Shown here: positions 54,930-63,104 of the stretch, piece after piece
How the letters are laid out: each line of letters starts with the position of its first letter
Position numbering within the stretch: the first letter of the stretch is position 1
From: Zeaxanthinibacter sp. PT1
GTDB lineage: Bacteria > Bacteroidota > Bacteroidia > Flavobacteriales > Flavobacteriaceae
Direction: 5' to 3'
DNA: 64,000 nt
Assembly (NCBI RefSeq): GCF_028464225.1
Contig: NZ_JAQPCN010000003.1
Coordinates: 248,001 to 312,000, forward strand
Notes under the pieces: model-generated
Seen by the model: only the letters and a program-made list of their open reading frames with translations
Database searches by the model: none
What the model was told of the DNA's origin: nothing
Made by a program: the position numbers and the translations under genes

Positions 54930-56765
54930 ATGGCTGAAGAAAAAAACACAGCAACGGTAGATGAAACTGCCGGAGCAGAGCAAGAAACACAAAAACCGAC
55001 TTCCCAGAAGGATCAGAAAGAATTTCTCGAAAATTTTGATTGGGACAAGTACGAAGAGGGAATTGAGCGTGTAGACGAGTCCAAACTGGAGGAGTTTGAA
55101 AAGCTTGTTGCCGAGAACTTCGTAGACACTGCAGATGAAGAGGTTGTTGAAGGAACGGTAACTTACCTTACAGACCGTGAAGCAATCATCGACATTAACG
55201 CGAAGTCTGAAGGTGTTATCTCACTGAACGAATTCAGGTACAATCCTGATCTTAAAGTGGGTGATAAAGTAGAAGTACTTATCGACATCCGTGAAGATAA
55301 AAGCGGGCAATTGGTGCTTTCTCACCGTAAAGCCAGGACTATTAAGGCTTGGGAGCGAGTGAACGAGGCACACGATAAGGAAGAAGTAGTTAACGGTTAC
55401 GTTAAGTGCAGGACTAAAGGAGGTATGATCGTAGACGTATTCGGTATTGAAGCGTTCCTTCCAGGTTCTCAGATCGACGTTAAACCGATCCGTGATTACG
55501 ACCAGTACGTAGGGAAGACTATGGAATTCAAAGTGGTGAAGATCAACCACGAATTCAAGAACGTAGTTGTATCTCACAAAGCGCTGATCGAGGCGGATAT
55601 CGAAGAGCAGAAGAAAGAAATCATCAGCCAGCTTGAGAAAGGGCAGGTTCTTGAAGGTGTTGTTAAGAATATCACTTCTTACGGTGTGTTTATCGACCTT
55701 GGTGGCGTGGACGGACTGGTTCACATTACAGACCTTTCATGGAGCCGTATCAACCACCCGAACGAGGTTGTTGAGCTGGATCAGAAGCTGAACGTAGTTA
55801 TTCTTGACTTCGATGATAACAAATCTAGAATTCAACTTGGATTAAAGCAGCTAGAAAAGCACCCATGGGATGCGCTAGGTGATGAGATCAAAGTTGGTGA
55901 TAAGGTTAAAGGAAAAGTAGTTGTGATCGCAGATTACGGTGCATTCCTTGAAGTGGCCGAAGGAGTTGAAGGTTTGATCCACGTTTCTGAAATGTCCTGG
56001 TCTACGCACCTGCGTTCTGCACAGGATTTCGTGAAAGTTGGAGATGAACTGGAAGCTGTTGTTCTTACCCTGGACCGCGAAGATCGCAAAATGTCCCTGG
56101 GTATCAAGCAACTTTCCCCGGATCCATGGACAGACATCACTACCAAGTACCCTGTAGGTTCTAAGCACAAAGGAATTGTGAGAAACTTCACCAATTTTGG
56201 TGTGTTCGTAGAGCTGGAAGAAGGTATTGACGGACTGATCTACATCTCTGACCTATCCTGGACTAAGAAGATCAAGCACCCATCAGAATTCGTTACCGTA
56301 GGAGATACTCTGGAGGTAGAAGTTCTGGAACTGGATGTTGATGGTCGTAAGCTTAGCCTGGGTCACAAGCAGACTACAGAGAATCCTTGGGATAAATACG
56401 AAGAGCAGTACGGACTGGATACAGTACATACCGCTTCTATCTCTGAGATCGTAGATAAAGGTGCTATCATTGAGTTCAATGAAGACATCACTGCTTTTGT
56501 TCCTCAGCGTCATCTTGAAAAAGAAGACGGGAAGAAACTAGGAAAAGGTGAAGAAGCCGAATTCAAGATCATCGAGTTCAATAAAGAATTCAAGAGGGTC
56601 GTGGCTAGTCACACCGCTATCTTTAAAGAAGAAGAGCAACGCAATGTAAAAGCTGCCAAGAAAAAGGCTGCTTCTCAGGCAGAAGAATCCAAGCCAACAC
56701 TTGGAGATGCCAATGAGCAATTGCAGGCGTTGAAGGATAAAATGGAAGCTGGTAAGAAAAAATAG
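54930..56765 (+). CDS. rpsA: 30S ribosomal protein S1
   Basis: The 611-residue protein has six S1 RNA-binding domains. They are recognisable by segments such as EGTVTYLTDREAIIDI, NGYVKCRTKGGMIVDV, EGVVKNITSYGVFIDL, KGKVVVIADYGAFLEV, KGIVRNFTNFGVFVEL and a divergent sixth, TASISEIVDKGAIIEF. S1 brings mRNA to the 30S subunit, which is important in a phylum that rarely uses Shine-Dalgarno pairing. The acidic N-terminus and Lys/Gln-rich C-terminus flank the domains. The long leader may allow autoregulation. Confidence 0.96.
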   Translation: MAEEKNTATVDETAGAEQETQKPTSQKDQKEFLENFDWDKYEEGIERVDESKLEEFEKLVAENFVDTADEEVVEGTVTYLTDREAIIDINAKSEGVISLNEFRYNPDLKVGDKVEVLIDIREDKSGQLVLSHRKARTIKAWERVNEAHDKEEVVNGYVKCRTKGGMIVDVFGIEAFLPGSQIDVKPIRDYDQYVGKTMEFKVVKINHEFKNVVVSHKALIEADIEEQKKEIISQLEKGQVLEGVVKNITSYGVFIDLGGVDGLVHITDLSWSRINHPNEVVELDQKLNVVILDFDDNKSRIQLGLKQLEKHPWDALGDEIKVGDKVKGKVVVIADYGAFLEVAEGVEGLIHVSEMSWSTHLRSAQDFVKVGDELEAVVLTLDREDRKMSLGIKQLSPDPWTDITTKYPVGSKHKGIVRNFTNFGVFVELEEGIDGLIYISDLSWTKKIKHPSEFVTVGDTLEVEVLELDVDGRKLSLGHKQTTENPWDKYEEQYGLDTVHTASISEIVDKGAIIEFNEDITAFVPQRHLEKEDGKKLGKGEEAEFKIIEFNKEFKRVVASHTAIFKEEEQRNVKAAKKKAASQAEESKPTLGDANEQLQALKDKMEAGKKK

Positions 56766-56806
56766 TTTTCATTCCTATATCAATTTTCACCTTCAGGTGT
56801 AAAAGC

Positions 56807-56840
56807 AGACCCCGGCAGCATTGCCGGGGTCTTTGTTTTT
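56807..56840 (+). terminator. rpsA terminator
   Basis: The perfect 11-bp arms AGACCCCGGCA (56807-56817) and TGCCGGGGTCT (56822-56832) enclose a 4-nt loop and are followed by TTGTTTTT. Confidence 0.88.
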
Positions 56841-56914
56841 AAGCACTTTAGACGAAGCCGTTAAGCGGCTAATTATTCTCTGCAGCAGCTCACTTATTAT
56901 TAGTCAGAATTCGC

Positions 56915-56922
56915 TATTTTTG
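56915..56922 (+). promoter_or_regulatory. pyrR -7 box
   Basis: TATTTTTG is a perfect match 28 nt before the pyrR ATG; the leader would be about 20 nt. Confidence 0.5.
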
Positions 56923-56950
56923 TTCACATAAGCGCAGGATCAACCCACCT

Positions 56951-57490
56951 ATGAGCCAAAAAGTTTTGCTTTCTTCCAAAGAGATCAACATCATACTGCA
57001 CAGACTGGCTTGTCAATTATTAGAGAATCACACGAATTTTAAAGACACAGCTCTCATCGGGATGCAACCCCGTGGTATTTTTCTTGCCGATCGGTTAAAG
57101 AAGATACTGATAGAAGAATACGGGGTCAAAAAGATAGACCTGGGCTTCCTGGATATCACCTTTTACCGGGACGACTTCCGGCGGAGTGATAAACCCCTGG
57201 AAGCCAGCAGCACAAACATGGATTTCCTGGTTGAGAACAAAAAGGTGGTGCTCATAGATGACGTCTTATATACCGGCCGAAGTATTCGAGCCGCGCTCAC
57301 GGCGATACAATCCTTTGGCAGACCCGCCGAGATTGAACTGCTGGTCCTCATAGACCGGAGATTCAGCAGGCATTTACCGATACAGCCTAATTACAGGGGG
57401 CGGCAGGTGGATGCCATTAACGAAGAGAAGGTGAAAGTACACTGGAAAGAAAATGAAGGGGAAGATACTATCTACCTGGTAAATAAATAA
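56951..57490 (+). CDS. pyrR: PyrR: pyrimidine regulator / uracil phosphoribosyltransferase
   Basis: The 179-residue protein has the PRPP loop VLIDDVLYTGRSIRAAL (about 99-115) and the PyrR-type blocks GMQPRGIFLADRL and LVLIDRRFSRHLP. In Gram-positives PyrR binds pyr mRNA and also makes UMP from uracil; here the short leader leaves little room for an attenuator, so the enzyme role may dominate. It precedes pyrB by 3 nt. Confidence 0.93.
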   Translation: MSQKVLLSSKEINIILHRLACQLLENHTNFKDTALIGMQPRGIFLADRLKKILIEEYGVKKIDLGFLDITFYRDDFRRSDKPLEASSTNMDFLVENKKVVLIDDVLYTGRSIRAALTAIQSFGRPAEIELLVLIDRRFSRHLPIQPNYRGRQVDAINEEKVKVHWKENEGEDTIYLVNK

Positions 57491-57493
57491 AGC

Positions 57494-58420
57494 ATGGCAG
57501 AGTTAAGTGTAAAACACTTGTTGGGAATCAAATATCTTAATGAAGCAGATATTGACCTGATCTTTGAGACTGCCGATCATTTCAAGGAAGTAATCAACCG
57601 TTCCATCAAAAAGGTTCCCTCGCTCAGGGACATTACCATAGCCAATATCTTTTTTGAGAACAGTACCCGAACCAAATTGTCTTTTGAACTGGCAGAAAAG
57701 CGACTATCTGCCGATGTGATCAATTTTTCGGCAGGGCAGTCCTCGGTAAAGAAGGGGGAGACCCTGATCGATACCGTTAACAATATCCTTTCTATGAAAG
57801 TGGATATGGTGGTGATGAGGCATCCTAATCCCGGTGCTGGAATCTTTCTTTCTAAGCATGTCAATGCCTCCATAGTAAACGCAGGAGACGGGGCTCATGA
57901 GCATCCGACCCAGGCTTTGCTCGACTCCTATTCCATCCGGGAAAAATTAGGCGATGTAGCGGGGAAAAAAGTAGTGATCGTCGGGGATATCCTTCATTCC
58001 AGGGTGGCGCTCTCTAACATATTTGCTCTCAAATTACAAGGGGCGGAAGTAAAGGTCTGTGGGCCACACACCCTGATTCCTAAGTATATAGAGACCTTAG
58101 GTGTGGGGGTAGAGAACAACTTGCTTAAAGCGCTCAACTGGTGCGACGTGGCCAATATGCTCCGGATCCAGAACGAACGGATGGAAATAAGTTACTTTCC
58201 CACTACCCGTGAATACACACAGCAATACGGGCTGAACAAGAAAATACTGGACAGTTTGGATAAAGAGATAGTAGTTATGCATCCCGGGCCTATCAACCGC
58301 GGGGTGGAGATTACCAGTGATGTTGCAGATTCCAAACAATCCATTATCCTGAACCAGGTAGAGAACGGTGTTGCTATCCGCATGGCTGTGATCTATTTAT
58401 TAGCATCCAAAATAAAATAA
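57494..58420 (+). CDS. pyrB: Aspartate carbamoyltransferase, catalytic subunit
   Basis: The 308-residue enzyme makes carbamoyl-aspartate, the first committed step of pyrimidine synthesis. Carbamoyl-phosphate-binding STRT is in FFENSTRTKLSFELA (about 51-65). HPTQALLD and the C-terminal MHPGPINRGVEI are present. No pyrI regulatory subunit is adjacent, so it is probably an unregulated trimer or controlled through PyrR. The gene starts 3 nt after pyrR. Confidence 0.96.
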   Translation: MAELSVKHLLGIKYLNEADIDLIFETADHFKEVINRSIKKVPSLRDITIANIFFENSTRTKLSFELAEKRLSADVINFSAGQSSVKKGETLIDTVNNILSMKVDMVVMRHPNPGAGIFLSKHVNASIVNAGDGAHEHPTQALLDSYSIREKLGDVAGKKVVIVGDILHSRVALSNIFALKLQGAEVKVCGPHTLIPKYIETLGVGVENNLLKALNWCDVANMLRIQNERMEISYFPTTREYTQQYGLNKKILDSLDKEIVVMHPGPINRGVEITSDVADSKQSIILNQVENGVAIRMAVIYLLASKIK

Positions 58421-58425
58421 GAACT

Positions 58426-58758
58426 ATGATCTTTGATAAAGACGGCCATACGGCCATAGTGTTCCAGGAAAATGTTTCCCTGCAGAAATTTTTGGAAAAC
58501 CTCAAGGAGGGTTACGAGAAGATCAAGAACGATAATATCATTGTTAATCTCACTTCATTTTCTCGTCTCACCGCTGAGGACCTTCCGCTCTTTATGGAGC
58601 TGTCTGACAAACACAGGGAAGGTGGTAAATCTTTTGTCATTGTGACCGAAGAAGTGACCTTTGATGAAATCCCTGATGAACTCGTCGTAGTGCCAACCCT
58701 GGGAGAGGCCAGTGATCTGATCGAGATGGACGAGATAGAAAGGGACCTGGACCTTTAA
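58426..58758 (+). CDS. Small STAS-like protein linked to RNase Z
   Basis: The 110-residue acidic protein has the alternating strand-helix pattern of STAS/anti-anti-sigma-like proteins (DNIIVNLTSFSRLTAEDLPLF, FVIVTEEVTFDEIP, LVVVPTLGEASDLIE). No phosphorylatable serine motif of SpoIIAA type stands out. It lies 5 nt after pyrB and 36 nt before rnz, an order often seen in flavobacteria, where it is sometimes mislabelled as RNase Z. The function is unknown. Confidence 0.75.
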   Translation: MIFDKDGHTAIVFQENVSLQKFLENLKEGYEKIKNDNIIVNLTSFSRLTAEDLPLFMELSDKHREGGKSFVIVTEEVTFDEIPDELVVVPTLGEASDLIEMDEIERDLDL

Positions 58759-58794
58759 CAGGCCCGGGAGCCCTTGTCTATAAAGGACACATTT

Positions 58795-59700
58795 ATGAAA
58801 CTACATATCCTGGGCTGTTATGCCGCTACACCTCGAACCCTTACCAATCCAACTTCCCAGGTGCTCGAAATTAAGAATCATCTTTTTCTTATCGATTGCG
58901 GGGAGGGGACCCAGGTAGAGTTGCGAAGACAGAAGATTCGGTTCTCCAGGATTAACCATATTTTTATATCTCACTTGCATGGGGACCATTTCTTTGGACT
59001 GCCGGGCCTGGTAGCCTCTTTCCGGTTATTAGGCCGACAAAACCCCTTACACATATATGGCCCTAAAGGGATCAAGGAAGCCATCACGCTTTTGCTGAAA
59101 CTGGGAAACTCGTGGACCAATTATCCCCTGATCTTTCACGAGTTGGTGGATAAACATCCCGTATCCCTATATGAGGATGAGTTGGTAACTGTAGAGACTA
59201 TCCCCATGGATCATCGTATCTATACCAATGGATTTCTTTTCCGGGAAAAACCATCACCCCGCAAACTGGATATAGATGCCGCAAGAAAGTACAAAGTGCC
59301 CAAGGAATATTTTCAGTTAGTAAAACAGGGCAATGATTATGAACTTCCCGACGGAACCCTGATTAATAATAGGGACCTGACCATGGACCCTCCACTACCA
59401 AAAAGCTATGCCTACTGCAGCGATACAGCTTTCAACCCCCGTATAATACCCCAAATACGCGGTGTACAGGTTTTATATCACGAAGCTACCTTCTTGCGAA
59501 CGGAAATTCACCTGGCCCGTAAAACCGGTCACTCCACGGCAGCAGAGGCAGCGGAAATAGCTGCGGAAGCAGGAGTGCAGCAATTGATCCTTGGGCATTA
59601 TTCTACGCGATACCGCGACCTGGAAAAATTCCGCTTGGAAGCCCAGGAGGTATTTCCTGAAGTTCTGCTTGCAGACGATGGAAAATGCTTCGAATTCTGA
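58795..59700 (+). CDS. rnz: Ribonuclease Z
   Basis: The 301-residue metallo-beta-lactamase-fold endonuclease trims the 3' end of precursor tRNAs. The motif HLHGDHFFGLPG carries the zinc ligands, and further ligands are in YCSDTAFN and LGHYSTRY. The start at 58795 (MKLHILGCYAATPRT) is the usual family N-terminus; the longer frame from TTG at 58774 adds seven residues without family support. Confidence 0.94.
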   Translation: MKLHILGCYAATPRTLTNPTSQVLEIKNHLFLIDCGEGTQVELRRQKIRFSRINHIFISHLHGDHFFGLPGLVASFRLLGRQNPLHIYGPKGIKEAITLLLKLGNSWTNYPLIFHELVDKHPVSLYEDELVTVETIPMDHRIYTNGFLFREKPSPRKLDIDAARKYKVPKEYFQLVKQGNDYELPDGTLINNRDLTMDPPLPKSYAYCSDTAFNPRIIPQIRGVQVLYHEATFLRTEIHLARKTGHSTAAEAAEIAAEAGVQQLILGHYSTRYRDLEKFRLEAQEVFPEVLLADDGKCFEF

Positions 59701-59827
59701 TGGGGTAAAAGTTTGTTTTTCCTTCCTAATCTCTCCTGCCGATGCACATAAAATATTAAAGCTGAACCCACTGGAGATTCCCTTTGTTTTCTCAACTTTG
59801 CTTATCTTGTTTTTCTAAAATTTGTGC

Positions 59828-60475
59828 ATGGCAAAAGATCTCAGGTCTTACCGAAAATCATACGAAAAAAGTGCCCTGGTAGAGGAAACTGCCGGCATGG
59901 ATCCTTTTATATTATTTAAAAGATGGTTTACGGAACTGGAAGAATCGGGAACCGTAGATGAGCTCAATACTATGACCCTTGTAACCCGGGGCGTTGATGG
60001 TTTTCCAAAGGGAAGGGTAGTGCTGCTCAAAGAATTTTCTGATAAAGGATTTGTTTTCTACACCAATTATAACAGCGAGAAGGGTATGGCCATTGCCGCT
60101 GACCCCAAGGTGGGCATTTCTTTTTTCTGGCCCACCATGGAAAGACAGGTGATTATTAAAGGAATAGCTTCAAAGGTTGATTCTTCCGATTCTGATGCCT
60201 ATTTTAACAGCAGGCCATACGGTAGCCGCTTGGGCGCCATCGTCTCGGCGCAGAGCAGTACAATTAGTTCCAGGGAAGCCTTGGAAGACAGGCTGCAGAA
60301 GCTGAAACAAAGTCTTAAAGAAGAGGAAATTAAAAGGCCTGAATACTGGGGGGGATACCGGGTAATCCCTGAGAGTATTGAGTTCTGGCAGGGCCGGCCA
60401 AATCGCCTGCACGACAGGCTGCTGTATACTGCAAAGCCAGACAGTGAATGGGAGCGGGTTCGCTTGTCTCCCTGA
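59828..60475 (+). CDS. pdxH: Pyridoxamine 5'-phosphate oxidase
   Basis: The 215-residue FMN enzyme makes pyridoxal 5'-phosphate. Blocks: RGVDGFPKGRVVLLKEF, YTNYNSEKGMAI and FFWPTMERQVIIKG for FMN, and the C-terminal substrate loop with EFWQGRPNRLHDRLLY, which the shorter homologue at 3.9 kb lacks. The ATG at 59828 (MAKDLRSYRKSYEKS) gives the standard start. It is possibly monocistronic, 127 nt after rnz. Confidence 0.95.
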   Translation: MAKDLRSYRKSYEKSALVEETAGMDPFILFKRWFTELEESGTVDELNTMTLVTRGVDGFPKGRVVLLKEFSDKGFVFYTNYNSEKGMAIAADPKVGISFFWPTMERQVIIKGIASKVDSSDSDAYFNSRPYGSRLGAIVSAQSSTISSREALEDRLQKLKQSLKEEEIKRPEYWGGYRVIPESIEFWQGRPNRLHDRLLYTAKPDSEWERVRLSP

Positions 60476-60522
60476 AGGAAAGGTTAACCTGAGCACTTAA
60501 CCATCAACTAAAAGAACTAGAA

Positions 60523-61008
60523 ATGAAAAATATAATATTTGTACGTCATGGTAAATCCGCCTGGAATTACGACGTTAATGACAAAGACCGGCCTTTAAAG
60601 GAGAGGGGAATCAATGATGGATTGCTGGTATCTGGAAAATTTAAAAGCCTTGGAATAACACCTGATGCTATATATTCCAGCCCCGCTAACCGCGCGCTGC
60701 ACACCTGTACTATCTTCCTGCGGAAATTAAAATATGACCTGGAAAAATTCAGGCTCAGTGAAGAACTGTACGAGTTTTCAGGTGAAGGAGTGATGAATTT
60801 TGTGCAGAACCTGGATGACTCCCTGGATACTGTTATGATTTTTGGGCATAACTACGCCTTTACCAACGTAGTGAACCAATGGGGAAGCGAAGCAATAGAT
60901 AATGTTCCAACTACCGGTCTCGTTCAGATTCAGTTCGATATTGATTTCTGGAAATCTGCCAAACAGGGCAAAACCGTACGTACCATCTTCCCAAAACACC
61001 TTAAATAA
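60523..61008 (+). CDS. Histidine phosphatase, SixA-like
   Basis: The 161-residue protein has the phosphohistidine-phosphatase core: catalytic VRHGKSAWN (His at position 8), the YSSPANRALHT arginine segment and the second histidine in FGHNYAF. SixA removes phosphate from phosphohistidine proteins. Its stop overlaps the ppk1 start by one base (TAATG), so it is translationally coupled to polyphosphate kinase, which itself works through a phosphohistidine. Confidence 0.87.
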   Translation: MKNIIFVRHGKSAWNYDVNDKDRPLKERGINDGLLVSGKFKSLGITPDAIYSSPANRALHTCTIFLRKLKYDLEKFRLSEELYEFSGEGVMNFVQNLDDSLDTVMIFGHNYAFTNVVNQWGSEAIDNVPTTGLVQIQFDIDFWKSAKQGKTVRTIFPKHLK

Positions 61009-63092
61009 TGCAGAAAAGCAAAAACCAATACATTAACAGGGAAATAAGCTGGCTGCGATTTAATGAAAGGGTATTACAGGAATGTGCGGATAAAAATGTT
61101 CCCCTGATAGAGAGATTACGGTTCCTCGGTATATTCTCCAATAATTTGGACGAATTCTTTAAAGTGCGTTATGCCACCGTAAAACGGATAGCCGAATCCG
61201 GGAAATCCGGTAAAAGTGAATTGGGAGGCGCAAAAGCTAAAGACCTGCTGGAACAAATTACCCAGATCGTGATCAGGCAGCAGAGCAGGAGCCTTGAAAT
61301 CCTCAAGGATATCGAGGTAGAGTTGGAAGGCGAAAACATTTTCCTGATCAATGAGACCGAGATCAACGGAAAGCAGGAGGCCTTTGTACGCAACTACTTT
61401 ATGCAAAGCATCAGTCCACAGCTGATGACTATAATCCTGAACGATCTGGCGCAGTTTCCCATGCTTAAGGATACCGCCGCTTACCTGGCAGTTAAAATGG
61501 TTCTTAAGAATGGGGATAAAACCCCGAAAGTAAAAGGGAAAAAAGAAAAACGATACGCCCTGATCGAAATTCCTAAAGGGATAGACCGGTTTATTGTGCT
61601 CCCAAAAGACGGAGATAAGAATTATATCATTATGCTTGATGATGTAATCCGCTACTGTATGGATGGCATCTTTACCATGTTTGATTATAAATCGATCTCT
61701 GCCCATATGATCAAGATCACCAGGGATGCCGAACTGGATATTGACAATGATCTGAGTAAGAGCTTCATTGAAAAGATATCGTCCAGTGTGGAGCACAGGA
61801 AGATAGGAGACCCGGTAAGGTTTGTCTATGATAAGAGTATTGCCGAGGACACCTTTGATTTCCTGATTAAGAAAATGGGCATTGAAGAGACCGATAGCCT
61901 TATCCCGGGAGGCCGTTATCACAACAGGCGTGATTATATGGGTTTCCCCAGCCTGGGGCGGGAAGACCTGCTCTATCCCAAGATACGACCTCTGCCGGTT
62001 AAAGGACTTAGCCTGGAGGGAAGCTTATTAGAGGATATTGCAAAGAAGGACTTTTTACAATACGCACCTTACCACACCTTTTCTTATGTGATCAAATTCT
62101 TGCGTGAGGCTGCCCTGGACCCACTGGTCAAAAATATTAAGATCACTGTATACCGGCTGGCCGATAATTCGCAGGTTACTGCTTCCCTGATCAACGCAGT
62201 AAAGAACGGAAAACAGGTCACCGTTCAAATAGAATTGCAGGCCCGTTTTGATGAACAGGCCAATATTAAATATGCCGAACAATTACAGGCAGAAGGGGTG
62301 AAATTAATTTTCGGGGTACCGGGACTTAAAGTACACAGTAAGATCTGCCTGATAGAACGATTGGAAGGTAAGAACCTGAAACATTACGGGTTTATCAGTA
62401 CAGGAAACTTTAACGAATCTACAGCTCGGATCTATACGGATTATACCTTGTTCACGGCCAATGAGCCCATCCTGAAAGAGCTGAGCAAAGTATTTGATTT
62501 CTTTGAGACTACGTATAAGATCCATAAGTATAAACACCTTATCGTATCTCCGCATTATACCCGCCGGAATTTTGAGCGCTTTATCCGGAAAGAGATTGCC
62601 AATGCCAAAGCCGGGAAGGAAGCTTATATCAAGATCAAGATGAACTCCTTTACTTCGTACCAGATGGTAGACAAGTTATACGAGGCCAGCAGGGCAGGGG
62701 TAAAGATTCAGCTGATAATTCGCGGGATATGCTGTCTGATTCCCGGAATAAAAGGGATGAGTGAGAATATCGAGGCCATCAGTATAGTGGATAAATTCCT
62801 GGAACACCCCAGGTTGTTCATCTTCGGAAATGATGGTGATCCACAGGTATTCATCTCCTCGGCCGACTGGATGACCAGGAACCTGGACAACCGGGTAGAA
62901 GTAGGGGTGCCCATACACGATGAAGATATTAAACAGGAACTCATAGATACCTTTGAGATCTCCTGGAGCGATAATGTTAAAGCAAGGGTGTTTAACGCAA
63001 CACAAGACAATACGTACAGGGAAAACCATCTTCCGTCTGTACGCTCCCAGTTTGCGATGTATGACTATTACCTGGATAAACTGGACTCCTAA
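61008..63092 (+). CDS. ppk1: Polyphosphate kinase 1
   Basis: The 694-residue enzyme polymerises the gamma phosphate of ATP into polyphosphate at the membrane. N-terminal, head and two C-terminal phospholipase-D-like domains are all present: INREISWLRFNERVL, ITVYRLADNSQV, the autophosphorylated His in VHSKICLIE, GNFNESTARIYTDYTLF and SSADWMTRNLDNRVE. Length is normal. It is coupled to the SixA-like gene upstream and followed 12 nt later by ppx in the same reading frame. Confidence 0.96.
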   Translation: MQKSKNQYINREISWLRFNERVLQECADKNVPLIERLRFLGIFSNNLDEFFKVRYATVKRIAESGKSGKSELGGAKAKDLLEQITQIVIRQQSRSLEILKDIEVELEGENIFLINETEINGKQEAFVRNYFMQSISPQLMTIILNDLAQFPMLKDTAAYLAVKMVLKNGDKTPKVKGKKEKRYALIEIPKGIDRFIVLPKDGDKNYIIMLDDVIRYCMDGIFTMFDYKSISAHMIKITRDAELDIDNDLSKSFIEKISSSVEHRKIGDPVRFVYDKSIAEDTFDFLIKKMGIEETDSLIPGGRYHNRRDYMGFPSLGREDLLYPKIRPLPVKGLSLEGSLLEDIAKKDFLQYAPYHTFSYVIKFLREAALDPLVKNIKITVYRLADNSQVTASLINAVKNGKQVTVQIELQARFDEQANIKYAEQLQAEGVKLIFGVPGLKVHSKICLIERLEGKNLKHYGFISTGNFNESTARIYTDYTLFTANEPILKELSKVFDFFETTYKIHKYKHLIVSPHYTRRNFERFIRKEIANAKAGKEAYIKIKMNSFTSYQMVDKLYEASRAGVKIQLIIRGICCLIPGIKGMSENIEAISIVDKFLEHPRLFIFGNDGDPQVFISSADWMTRNLDNRVEVGVPIHDEDIKQELIDTFEISWSDNVKARVFNATQDNTYRENHLPSVRSQFAMYDYYLDKLDS

Positions 63093-63104
63093 AACCACAT
63101 TGGA

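Noticed and set aside
61116-61922. Minus-strand ORF of 268 codons
   Set aside because: It lies fully inside ppk1 on the opposite strand and has no independent support.
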